A DNA stretch of 64,000 nucleotides from Gordius sp. MW1. Lineage: Eukaryota > Nematomorpha > Gordioida > Gordea > Gordiidae. Shown here one piece after another: positions 21,157 through 32,000 of the stretch (positions are counted from its first letter, which is position 1; the number at the start of each line of letters is the position of its first letter). Location of the stretch: NCBI GenBank assembly GCA_964036665.1, contig OZ038529.1, positions 7,238,501 to 7,302,500 of the forward strand, read 5' to 3'. The notes beneath the pieces were generated by a model. It did no database searches. It was not told the origin of the DNA and saw only the letters and a program-made list of their open reading frames with translations. Made by a program: the position numbers and the translations under genes.

Positions 21157-21738
21157 TTATCGTTTCGAATCGAAAAAGTCTAGATGAACCCGGTCCCAAA
21201 CGTTTCGAGCCCGCGGCCAACTAGCTTGTTTATCATGCTTGGGCATACTCGCATTTTTACTACACGCAGAACATTTACGCCCATACATGCCAATATCAAC
21301 GCCCATTTTAGGCCACCAAACATAATTACGCGCCATTGCTTTCATTTTAGACGCGCCGCTATGTCCAGCATGCAATAATTCCAACACTTGTGGTCGCAAC
21401 GCCCGTGGAATCACTATGCGCTCGCCTCGTAGTACAACTCCATTGTCAAGATAGAGTTCGTTAACCACGCTGCGATAACACCTAGCGACCTCCTCGATTG
21501 TCGCCTGACCATTTAAGTATTTAACCCCATGCAACTCCTCGTCTTTGTCTACCTCCTCCTTAAGGTAAACTGACGGAAAAGCTTGAGTTACAACATTAAT
21601 TAAGTAATTCTCACCCTCTAGTTCCTCCTTAGGTACCGCTTCATCGCTCTCACCTAAGCGCGATAATGTGTCTGGTACATAGTTCGTTGCGCCCTTTTTA
21701 TACTCCAAGGTTACGTCAAAGTTACCTAAGAACAACAA
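21157..21738 (-). pseudogene. pol: Gypsy copy 2 RNase H end, H2C2 module and integrase start
   Basis: Shows FDVTLEYKKGATNYVPDTLS (end of RNase H), LHAGHSGASKMK..MYGRKCSAC (zinc module) and HLDFF (first integrase Asp). It lacks one residue relative to copy 1 in the LHGV.KYLNGQ region, an in-frame difference. Frameshifts occur on both sides. Confidence 0.88.
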
Positions 21739-22268
21739 CCATTTTGTAACCTAGGGCTTAGCAATAAATTACCATTACACTTCGCAAAAAGAGGAATCAG
21801 TGGTTTATGGTCGGTAAAGATTTTAAACTCACGACCAATAAGATACTCACGACATTTATTCAACGCAAACACTACAGCTAAAGCTTCTTTTTCTATTACA
21901 GAATAATTAAGCTCTGCCGCCGTCAATTTACGCGGAAAAAATAGTATCGGCCGCTCTATTCCTTTAATAATATGAAAAAGCATGCCACCTATACCGCTAT
22001 TCGACGCGTCAACCGCCAACCCTATAGGAAGGTCACGATTAAAACACACCAAAATCGGGTCACTTCCCAACAAGTATTTCAACTTTTCGAAAGCTGAATG
22101 TTCCTTATCAGTCCAAACAAAACGCACATTATCTTTAGTTAATCTATGCAAGGGAGCTGCTACCTCCGAGCAATGCGGTATAAACTTGCGATAATAATTA
22201 ACAGACCCCATGAAAGCCAAAACCTCTTTCTTGTTAGTTGGGGCTCGTATCTTTAAAATCGCAGCCAC
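21726..22268 (-). pseudogene. pol: Gypsy copy 2 RT thumb/connection and RNase H
   Basis: Carries VNYYRKFIPHCSEVAAPLHR and the RNase H segment (LAVDASNSGIGGML, FTDHKPLIPLF). This copy keeps the 103 nt (22049-22151) that copy 1 lost between these parts. Confidence 0.88.
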
Positions 22269-22274
22269 ATCTAC

Positions 22275-23276
22275 CTAGAGGGCGAATCTTCCCACATGCA
22301 CTATCCCTAAGAATGTAACTTCTGTCACTCCGATCATGCATTTTTTCATGGTTAAACGTAATCCCCTTTCCTGGATGCGCTTCAGCACTGACTCTAAACG
22401 CGAATCGTGTTCTTGCATTGTAGTGCCAACAATCAGAACATCATCCAGGTAAAAGAATACACCGTCCAAACCCTGAAAAACGGAGGCCATAGTTTTCTGG
22501 AACACCGCCGCAGAAATACTAAGCCCAAACGGCAAGCGATTAAACGAAAACAACCCCAAAAGAGTATTTATCGTCGTCAACCGCGCCGAACGAGCGCTTA
22601 ATTTAATTTGCAAATATGCCGACCTTAGATCTAGCTTTGTAAAGAAACATGCATTATTTAGGTTAGCCAAAATTTTCTCCACCCGCGGCATTGGGTACTT
22701 AATTTCCACCCACGGATTAAGGGTAACCCTCAAATCAATACAAAGCCTTAGAGACCCATCGACCTTCTTAACTGGAACCAGAGGGGTCGCCCACTCACTA
22801 TAATCGACGGGCGTAATAATCCCCTGTTCCGTCCAGTCCCGCAGAACCGCATTCACTTCGTCCCGCCATATGAACGGGATGCGCCTACTTAGACAAAATT
22901 TGGGATAGGCCCCACGTTTGAGTCTCACCTCATATTCATAACCCTTCAAACACCCTAGTCCTTCAGCAAACACTGAAGCGTAGCTCCCAACAAAATTACG
23001 CAAATTTAATTGCCATCTACCCAGGTCGCCGAAATAAATCAACACGTCCGTAGACGTCGCACCCGTAGGCGCCACACCAGAAGGTGTACCGACGCTTGGC
23101 GTCGAAAAAGGTTTCACGACCAAAGTCGTATTTTCGGCACTACTCGGGAGCTCAATACTACATATCATTGCCTCCCTACCTGGGCTAGAATTCACACCAG
23201 GAGCTACCAAACATTTAGGGGTCGTTTCTATTAATGAGTCACAGAGACCAAACCATCTAACATGCGGGCCTATCAC
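22275..23276 (-). pseudogene. pol: Gypsy copy 2 reverse transcriptase
   Basis: Includes the linker after protease, WATPLVPVKKVDGSLRLCID, FFTKLDLRSAYLQIKL (first catalytic Asp, with the Tyr that is a stop in copy 1), FNRLPFGLSISAAVFQ and FFYLDDVLIVG (YLDD). It ends at a frameshift in the FLG.V segment near 22275. The upstream end is cut by the nested hAT element at 23290. Confidence 0.9.
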
Positions 23277-23289
23277 CTGCAGCCAATCC

Positions 23290-24535
23290 CAGAGTTGTTA
23301 AGGTGCGCGCACGTCAAGAGCGCGCACTGGGTGCACGCACCGGATTTGCGGTGCGACGTGCTGGTGCGCGCACTTTTTTATAACAAAGAGCGAGTGCGGG
23401 TGCGCGCACCTGATTAAGTCGGTGCGGGTGCGCAATTGCGCTCCTGTTTTGCGCACATTAAAAGTTTTACAATTTATTAATTTATTCGAAATTGTATTAT
23501 ATTGCATATTTCACAAATTAAATTTCTAATGATTTACTATATATAACATACATCTATGTTCCTGGTGGAGAAGATAACAAGGCGGGAAATTGGTTACTAT
23601 CGATAGACAATAAAAATAATCTAACCGCGATATTTCACATTATTCACGTATTTACTTTATCAATCAACGATTAATCTTTACACTTTTGAACTCGTCGCTT
23701 AATAAATAAACTATAGGAAAACACTAAAACGATTGAAGTTGAAGTTTAATAAGATTAGAAGATTAAAAACACAGACAGGTAATTTGATTATAGAATTACA
23801 ATAAAATATTTAAATAATGATAATATATTTAATTCAGCGTTTTTTGGAGTATAATCATCTCCCGTTAATATCTTAATATTTCAAACACTTTTAAACCTAT
23901 CTTTGCTATCGTAAGTTTAATGACATATAATGAATGATCTAATCACTTCGGGTCAAAATATATAATGGCCAAAATATCTAAACTAATCATAACCAATATA
24001 AGACAGTATATATAGGCAAAGGTATGTTAATTTTAATATCTATCCATGATTTTACATTGCTAATTAATTTATAATCTAGATTATTTAACGTTGAATTGAT
24101 AGATATTTAAAAATATAGCCGGTTAACGTGTATTTATACACCGTTTCAAATAGTTCCCAAAATAACTAATATTTGTGGTCCAATATATTAAAAATATGAT
24201 TATTAAATCCTTAAATTCGGATTTTTGCGAAATGTAATATAGGCAAAATGTAATATAGGCAAGGGTTAGGGTTAGATTTAGTGTTTGCATCTAGTTGCGT
24301 AATACATTAGTTTTTATGTCCATTATATATTATGGGTCCAAATCGATCTAATTACAATTTTCATTAATATATATTAAATTAGTTAATTAATTCTTATGTG
24401 CGGGTGCGAGTGCGCGCACCTTTAATACTGTTGCGAGTGCGCGCACCTTTGTTAAAACTGGTGCGAGTGCGCGCACCGGATTTCCCTCAATGTGCGAGTG
24501 CGGCACCGGTTTTTAAAGTGCGTTTAACAACTCTG
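23290..24535. mobile_element. Non-autonomous hAT element with GTGCGCGCAC subterminal repeats
   Basis: Ends are CAGAGTTGTTAA and its inverse TTAACAACTCTG. The flanking 8-bp duplication is exactly GCCAATCC (23282-23289 and 24536-24543), and copy 1 of gypsy has this octamer once at the same site, so the empty site is known. Both ends hold clusters of GTGCGAGTGCGCGCACC-type repeats, far more GC-rich than the AT-rich core. No transposase ORF is present. A short TTAGGGTTAG run near 24265 lies in the core. Confidence 0.93.
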
Positions 24536-24710
24536 GCCAATCCCAACCCATTAAAGGATCGATTTTAGCAGCTGTTAAATATAATACCAATGTCCAGCGC
24601 GCGTCACCAGCCGCCACCTCTACGCTGGCTTTACCCACTAACTCTACCGCCGCACCATCAATTGGCGGGCATTAAAAAATGGTCGGGAAATCTGTTTATA
24701 AGGCCATCAT
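24536..24710 (-). pseudogene. pol: Gypsy copy 2 protease remnant beyond the nested hAT
   Basis: Continues the homology to copy 1 (about 5745-5920) directly after the duplicated octamer, with a one-base loss in the AIKKW region. It ends abruptly at AGGCCATC, where Kunitz-gene intron-like sequence begins. This is the breakpoint that removed the 5' half of copy 2. Confidence 0.8.
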
Positions 24711-24833
24711 AATTTTTATATAATTTTAAGATAAAATTTAATGAGTCTATCAGTCTATAAGCGCAACTCAAGGTGTAGAGGTAAAAAGAGTTAAAGCTGC
24801 TCAAATCGTTTGCAATATTTATGCTCGTCCTAG

Positions 24834-25062
24834 ATATGTGTCAACAAAGTAAAGATACCGGGAGTTTTCAAGATTCTTTCACCTACAGCGGTCCAGTTCA
24901 ACCCGGTTCGAATTCTGTGTTGGGTCCCGCCTCTTCAAACGAACCCGTGAGTTCTAATGATATAGGCCAAGCCCCCTTCCACCCTTCATCCAAGTTCGAA
25001 CCCCTTCCACCTGCAGCCAATTATTTAAAGGACCAAGATCTCAAACCGATTGCCGGCCAAAG
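24834..25062 (+). CDS. Kunitz-gene exon A, copy 1 (Ser/Pro-rich)
   Basis: Acceptor CGTCCTAG at 24833 and donor AAAG|GTAACTTG at 25063. Enters in phase 1 and leaves in phase 2. Encodes MCQQSKDTGSFQDSFTYSGP followed by a Pro/Ser/Asn-rich linker ending KPIAGQ. An ATG at 24821 would also allow this to be a first exon. A second possible acceptor (CACCTACAG at 24889) exists, but its phase does not fit the upstream collagen-like exon. Low-complexity linker; no domain of its own. Confidence 0.6.
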
Positions 25063-25278
25063 GTAACTTGTTTTGAGCTTTACTAACTCCAACACAACTT
25101 GTGTTAGTGACTTTTATGTCATTTAGCATAAGCACTGTCACATGTGCCGAATTTTTTAACTTAATATAACTTAATCAGCTAGATAAGTTATCCTAGCATT
25201 ATGAAATAATATTACTACTCAAAAATAATACAAATTATGTTTATATTGATATTATGAATAAAACGAAAGTTGTTTTAG

Positions 25279-25530
25279 GCAAGAAACGGGTGGAGTTACT
25301 GGACCTGATGTAGAGGAAAACCAATGTCCCCCCAGTACCTGTGGGCTTTATGATCCTAGACAAAGGGGAAATCAAGTTTCGGGCTCAAATCAAGGAGGCC
25401 CAGGTGGCCAACAAGGAGGTGGTATTATATGTATTTTGCCTAGAGTGGAAGGCAATTGCACGGGTAGTGAAGTGAAGTGGTATTATGATCCGCATCACGA
25501 GAAGTGTGCCCCTTTCTATTTAGAGACCTG
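25279..25530 (+). CDS. Kunitz-gene exon B, copy 1 (half a Kunitz domain, cut by a hAT fragment)
   Basis: Acceptor GTTGTTTTAG at 25278, phase 2, matching exon A. Encodes a linker with a Gly-rich GGPGGQQGGG, then CILPRVEGNCTGSEVKWYYD and KCAPFYL, which match the first half of a Kunitz/BPTI domain (first Cys, G-x-C, K-W-Y-Y-D, C-x2-F). Kunitz domains usually inhibit serine proteases. The second half, with the G-C..N-N-F signature and last Cys residues, is missing because the hAT fragment starts at 25531. Likely secreted in the intact gene, but no signal peptide is in view. Confidence 0.75.
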
Positions 25531-26478
25531 CAAAATCGATTAAGGCCCGGGCCCGACATTTAAAATGGGGCCATAGGCCCGGCCCGGGCCCGAATTTTAG
25601 CATCTCTAAAACAAGGCTCGAGCCCGGCCCGGAATTTCAGTAATTGCAGAAACTTAATCAAACTTAATTTTGGTAAAAATTTTTATTAAATAATAAATCA
25701 CGCGTAATAAAATTATAAATCGATAATAAAAAAATATTTTGAAAAAAAAACACAGGCATCAAAAATTTCCGTATTTAAATTTGTCTCCGCTTTTTATAAA
25801 TGCGGCTCGCTGACGAAAAACACCTCTCACTCGAGGTAAAAGCAGATGTCGAAAAAATCTTACAAACAAGAGGGCTAAGCGCTGGAAGTGACCACTGTGG
25901 TCTTTCCATCAATCCGATAATTCTATTTTAACTTTGTGTTGGTGTCAACTTCATTTTCCTCTACATCTTTCTTCATAGAAGATGTTTCATGCCATATCCA
26001 TTCCACAAAAATGGGCTATTGAGGATATGAGATCTTTTTTGATTTTTGCAGGGCTTGTAAGTTTTGTTGAAAGTGGCTTGCATAGATAATTGTCCAATTT
26101 TTCTTTTCCTGTACTTTTTTACAGCCTTTATGCCTTCGGAGATGAATGTTTCATATTATATTAAGCAGGAATTATAGGATACACATTCTTGCAAATCTTA
26201 CAAAAAACAAGATCATTTTCTTATAATCTTTTCCATACTTCACTCTTTTCTCTAAGATTTTCTTTTACTTTACAAAATTATTGCAGTGGTTTTTTTTTGT
26301 TCCATACTTAATTTTTTGTATATTAATAAATGTTTAACAGAAAAAATTTTATCATAATTTTTATATAATTTTAAGATAAAATTTAATGAGTCTATCAGTC
26401 TATAAGCGCAACTCAAGGTGTAGAGGTAAAAAGAGTTAAAGCTGCTCAAATCGTTTACAATATTTATGCTCGTCCTAG

Positions 26479-26703
26479 ATATGTGTCAACAGAGTAAAGA
26501 TACCGGGAGTTTTCAAGATTCTTTCACCTACAGCGGTCCAGTTCAACTTCGAATTCTGTGTTGGGTCCCGCCTCTTCAAACGAATCCGTGAGTTCTAATG
26601 ATATAGGCCAAGCCCCCTTCCACCCTTCATCCAAGTTCGAACCCCTTCCACCTGCAGCCAATTATTTAAAGGACCAAGATCTCAAACCGATTGCCGGCCA
26701 AAG
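26479..26703 (+). pseudogene. Kunitz-gene exon A, copy 2 (4-nt deletion)
   Basis: Same splice borders as copy 1, but CAACCCGGTTCGAA has become CAACTTCGAA, a 4-nt loss that shifts the frame. Other differences are single substitutions. Confidence 0.75.
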
Positions 26704-26919
26704 GTAACTTGTTTTGAGCTTTACTAACTCCAACACAACTTGTGTTAGTGACTTTTATGTCATTTAGCATAAGCACTGTCACATGTGCCGAATTTTTTAA
26801 CTTAATATAACTTAATCAGCTAGATAAGTTATCCTAGCATTATGAAATAATATTACTACTCAAAAAGAATACAAATTATGTTTATATTGATATTATGAAT
26901 AAAACGAAAGTTGTTTTAG

Positions 26920-27142
26920 GCAAGAAACGGGTGGAGTTACTGGACCTGATGTAGAGGAAAACCAAGGTCCGCCCCGTACCTCTGGGCCTTATGATCCTAG
27001 ACAAAGGGGAAATCAAGTTTCGGGCTCAAATCAAGGAGGCCCAGGTGGCCAACAAGGAGGTAATAATATATGTATTTTGCCTAGAGTGAGAGGCAATTGC
27101 ACGGGTAGTGAAGTGAAGTGGTATTATGATCCGCATCACGAG
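26920..27142 (+). pseudogene. Kunitz-gene exon B, copy 2
   Basis: Same acceptor as copy 1. The Cys-containing linker is altered (QGPPRTSGPY in place of QCPPSTCGLY, losing both Cys) and the Kunitz start reads CILPRVRGNCTGSEVKWYYD. It ends at the palindrome spacer. Confidence 0.7.
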
Positions 27143-27145
27143 AAT

Positions 27146-27265
27146 CCTCCTTGATTTGAGCCCGAAACTTGATTTCCCCTTTGTCTAGGATCATAAAGCC
27201 CACAGGTACTGGGCGGACATTGGTTTTCCTCTACATCAGGTCCAGTAACTCCACCCGTTTCTTGC
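27146..27265 (-). pseudogene. Kunitz-gene exon B, copy 3 (inverted, truncated)
   Basis: Reverse orientation. Retains the acceptor and the QCPPSTCGLY-like linker with both Cys, as in copy 1, but stops before the Kunitz domain at the palindrome centre. Confidence 0.65.
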
Positions 27266-27480
27266 CTAAAACAACTTTCGTTTTATTCATAATATCAATA
27301 TAAACATAATTTGTATTATTTTTGAGTAGTAATATTATTTCATAATGCTAGGATAACTTATCTAGCTGATTAAGTTATATTAAGTTAAAAAATTCGGCAC
27401 ATGTGACAGTGCTTATGCTAAATGACATAAAAGTCACTAACACAAGTTGTGTTGGAGTTAGTAAAGCTCAAAACAAGTTA

Positions 27481-27706
27481 CCTTTGGCCGGCAATCGGTT
27501 TGAGATCTTGGTCCTTTAAATAATTGGCTGCAGGTGGAAGGGGTTCGAACTTGGATGAAGGGTGGAAGGGGGCTTGGCCTATATCATTAGAACTCACGGA
27601 TTCGTTTGAAGAGGCGGGACCCAACACAGAATTCGAAGTTGAACTGGACCGCTGTAGGTGAAAGAATCTTGAAAACTCCCGGTATCTTTACTCTGTTGAC
27701 ACATAT
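27481..27706 (-). pseudogene. Kunitz-gene exon A, copy 3 (inverted)
   Basis: Reverse orientation with both splice borders preserved and the same 4-nt deletion as copy 2. Confidence 0.7.
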
Positions 27707-29094
27707 CTAGGACGAGCATAAATATTGTAAACGATTTGAGCAGCTTTAACTCTTTTTACCTCTACACCTTGAGTTGCGCTTATAGACTGATAGACTCATT
27801 AAATTTTATCTTAAAATTATATAAAAATTATGATAAAATTTTTTCTGTTAAACATTTATTAATATACAAAAAATTAAGTATGGAACAAAAAAAAACCACT
27901 GCAATAATTTTGTAAAGTAAAAGAAAATCTTAGAGAAAAGAGTGAAGTATGGAAAAGATTATAAGAAAATGATCTTGTTTTTTGTAAGATTTGCAAGAAT
28001 GTGTATCCTATAATTCCTGCTTAATATAATATGAAACATTCATCTCCGAAGGCATAAAGGCTGTAAAAAAGTACAGGAAAAGAAAAATTGGACAATTATC
28101 TATGCAAGCCACTTTCAACAAAACTTACAAGCCCTGCAAAAATCAAAAAAGATCTCATATCCTCAATAGCCCATTTTTGTGGAATGGATATGGCATGAAA
28201 CATCTTCTATGAAGAAAGATGTAGAGGAAAATGAAGTTGACACCAACACAAAGTTAAAATAGAATTATCGGATTGATGGAAAGACCACAGTGGTCACTTC
28301 CAGCGCTTAGCCCTCTTGTTTGTAAGATTTTTTCGACATCTGCTTTTAACCTCGAGTGAGAGGTGTTTTTCGTCAGCGAGCCGCATTTATAAAAAGCGGA
28401 GACAAATTTAAATACGGAAATTTTTGATGCCTGTGTTATTTTTCAAAATAGTTTTTTATTATCGATTTATAATTTTATTACGTGTGATTTATTATTTAAT
28501 AAAAATTTTTACCAAAATTAAGTTTGATTAAGTTTCTGCAATTACTGAAATTCCGGGCCGGGCTCGAGCCTTGTTTTTAAAGATGCTAAAATTCGGGCCC
28601 GGGCCTTAAAAAAATCGATTTTGCAGGTCTCTAATTGTATCTTGCAATTGGACAAAGCCAGAGCTGCAAACAATTTTTAAAAATGGTAATCCTTATGTAT
28701 TTAACATAGGCATTTGAGCATTTTCTGAATTTTTAATTATATAAAACTGGTTAAAATTTTAAAATCTTATTGTTTTGAATAATATTTTGTGTACCTTCTC
28801 ATAAGCTACCTTTTAATTAATTAGATTTTGAGACTATTGATGAGATTGCCACACCAACATTCACTTTTAGTTCATCTAAAGGAAATACTGTAACATCCTT
28901 AATTCTTAAAAAAAGGCATTGAACAAATTTATATATCGTTGTTATTGTAATAATAAAATAACTTTGAGCAAATGGAATTTGTAAATATTACAATTGCATG
29001 TATTGATTAAGATGACATATTTTAAATGGTTGAATTCCTGATGATTCTTGAATAAATCGAAATGGTAACTAATATATTTGCAAAATTACTAAAT

Positions 29095-32000
29095 CTTCTT
29101 CTTTATCGTGTTGGAAATCCCACAGACGTGGGGTAAGTTTTCAGCAGCCTCTTCCATCTGAGTCGCGTAAATGCCATGCCAATTTCCATTTGTTTGACGT
29201 CCATATCCTTTTTGACCAGTCGTTTCCAGGTGGCACGTGGTCTGCCCCTTCCTCTTCTTCCAGGCACGTCCATCTCCAGCGTTCGCCGTGTGACATCGTC
29301 CTCTTCTCTTCGTAATACATGGCCGTACCACCGCAGTCGATTTTCTCTTAAGAAGTCCTTCGTCGCTTGTATACCCATCTTTGTCATCAAGGATTCGTTC
29401 GTCTTGCGATCCAGCTTGGTGTAGCCTAAGCTCCATCGCACCATTCTCATTTCCGTGACTTGCAAAAGTTTCTCCTCCGCGGTGGTTACAGCCCATGTTT
29501 CGCTCCCGTAAAGCAAGACCGGTCGCACGATGGTTTTGTACGCCTTGCTTTTCAACCAAATTGGTATCTTTTTGTCACACATGACACCGGAGATGCTGCG
29601 CCACTTGAGCCATGCTTTCTTGATCCGAGAATGGACTTCGGCGGTACATCCTCCCTCTTGATGTAATAGCGAGCCAAGATATGTGAACTTATCAACCTCC
29701 GTGTACATTAGACCGCCATTTTTTTGCATTTGCGGACTACAGCCCATCGTTTGCATGTAAACCGTTTTCTTCTCGCTGACCTTTAACCCGAATTCCGAAA
29801 AACGTTCTGACCATTTTTTCGCCTGATGAAAAACCCCTTCTCTTGTTTCATCGCATAGGACAATATCATCGGCATATAGCATAGTCCAAGGGGCTGGCTT
29901 GTGCAAGTCCTTTGTTATTGTATCCATAATTAGATTAAACAAGAATGGGCTTAACGCTGACCCTTGATGTAGTCCAATCATTATTCGGAAGGGTTTCGTT
30001 TCTCCTACGGTAGTCCTAACAGATGCAACCGCGCCATTATACATTTCCTTGATAAGTCGAACATATCCTTCGGGTATATTTCTGGCTCTAAGGGACCACC
30101 ATATTAAGTCTCTCGGAACCGTATCGTAGGCCTTTTCCAAATCGATGAAGACCATGTGTAAGTTCTTTCTTATGTCGCCATATTTTTCCATCGTCTGCTT
30201 CAACGCAAAGATTGGATCCATCGTTGATTTACCGGCCACGAATCCAAACTGATTGGGCGAGAGACAAACTTCGTCATTGAGCCTTTTCACTATCACCCTT
30301 TCTAGTAGTTTTAGTGAGTGGCAGGTCAACTTGATACCTCTAAAGTTGCCACATTCCTGCGCGTCTCCTTTGCCTTTGTATATGGGTATGATAGTACTTT
30401 CCCTCCATTGGTCAGGGATACGACTCTCATACAGCATAGCGTTAAATAGGCCTGTCATTATGTCGATTCCTTCTCCTTTGCACCCAAGCCAAGCTTCGAT
30501 CGGTAAATCATCGGGACCTAGCGCTTTCCCTTTCCGCATCTTCGTTAGTTGCGCTCCTACTTCATAAGCCTGGAATGGTAAAACCAAGTTGGAGTTCGGT
30601 TCCACCCTCTCTAGCGGTCTTCTATCATTCGTTTTGTTCATCATATTTTGGAAATAGTCTTTCCATCTTTTGATGACTTCCTTCGGTTTGCACAACGTTC
30701 GTCCCTCTTCGCTTTTAATGACTTTCAGTGTCCCGACATCTCGACTTTTTTTCTCCCTAATCTTTGCGAGTTTATACATGACTATGTCGCCGCCCTTCGT
30801 ATCGAGCTTGTTTGCCATCTCGGTGTAAGCCTTGTTCTTCGCTATCGCAACCGCCGTCTTAGCTTTGCGTTTCGCTTCACGATATGCCACGTAGTCTTCT
30901 CCTATCTTCGTTTTGTACCATCGTAGGTACAACGCCTTCTTTTCTTCTATAGCCCCTTTGACCGAGTCATTCCACCACCATAGTTCACGCTTGTGCGCTC
31001 TGCCGCCCTTAGTTCGTCCCAGGATTTGAAAGGCCGTTTCCTTTAGAACATTTGCAACGGTGTCCCACCTTTTGTTAATGTCGCCCCCCAAGCCTGCAAC
31101 CTTCAAGAGCGGAGTTGCTCGAGCGTGAAACATTTCATTTGCACGATCATCCTTGAGCTTTTCGTACTTTGTCCTTGGTGTGTAGACTTTTCTCCTCTCG
31201 GGAAAAATCTTTCGTGCTATATCGAGGACAACTGGCCGATGTTGTTTGGCGATTTCTTCCCCCGGTATAACCTTGCAATCTTTGACTTGCCACAAATTTT
31301 TGCGCTTCACTAGGATGTAGTCGACCTGTGTAAGGTGATCCCCACTGCTGTACGTTGCTAGATGTTCGGTACGCTTCTGAAAGAAGGTATTCACAATGGC
31401 CATATCGTAAGCTTGCGCCATCTGTAGTAACTTCTCTCCCTCTTTGTTCTTCACCCCATAGCCATGCCCGCCGTGATTTCGTTCGTACACGCCCCTTTCT
31501 TTCCCAACGTGCCCATTAAAGTCTGCTCCGATGATGAGATTCTCGTCAGGCTTCACGTAGCGTATTTCGTTTTCGAGCTTCTCATAGAATTCGTCCTTCT
31601 CAATTTCGGAACATCCAACCTGGGGCAAATACGCACAGATAACATTGACAAGGCCGCCTTGATCCGCCAGCTTTATGCACATCAATCTATCCGAGCATCG
31701 TTTGACTTTGACTACCTTGTCCTTATAGGAATCGCTAAGCACTATACCGACCCCGTTCTTCCGTGATGGGGAACCCGAGTAGTATAGCTTGTAACCATCT
31801 CCTAGCTCCCTGGCTTTTGTTCCATGCCATCGCGTTTCTTGTAGGCACGCTATGTGTATCCTTCGCCTTTTTAGCATCTGCGCAACCTCGATGCTCTTCC
31901 CCGTCAGCGTACCCACATTCCAGCTGGCCACTCTTGTCCGTTTGACAACTAGATTCCTTAACCGCCTTCGTTGTGAGTGAGGCGGTAACCCTTGTATACT

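Larger units (their letters stand above)
19450..24710 (-). mobile_element. Ty3/gypsy retrotransposon, copy 2 (5'-truncated, with nested hAT)
   Basis: Closely related to copy 1 through pol and the accessory ORF. The 3' LTR (approximately 19450-19923, left edge not firmly placed) is divergent from copy 1 but ends the same way before the polypurine tract. The 5' part is lost: homology to copy 1 ends at about 24710 within the protease region (copy 1 about 5920), with no gag and no second LTR. Pol is broken by at least three frameshifts. A 1246-bp hAT element sits at 23290-24535. Confidence 0.88.
25531..28633. repeat. Large palindrome: hAT fragment plus Kunitz exons, inverted
   Basis: Left arm 25531-27039, spacer 27040-27145, right arm 27146-28633; the arms are reverse complements over about 1.5 kb. 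Both outer ends are the hAT terminus TAGAGACCTGCAAAATCGAT. Each arm holds about 810 bp of hAT sequence and then a copy of Kunitz exons A and B with the intron. The right arm shares a 4-nt deletion in exon A with copy 2 but resembles copy 1 in part of exon B (for example CAGTACCTGTGGGCTTT), so it is a mosaic. Confidence 0.85.
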
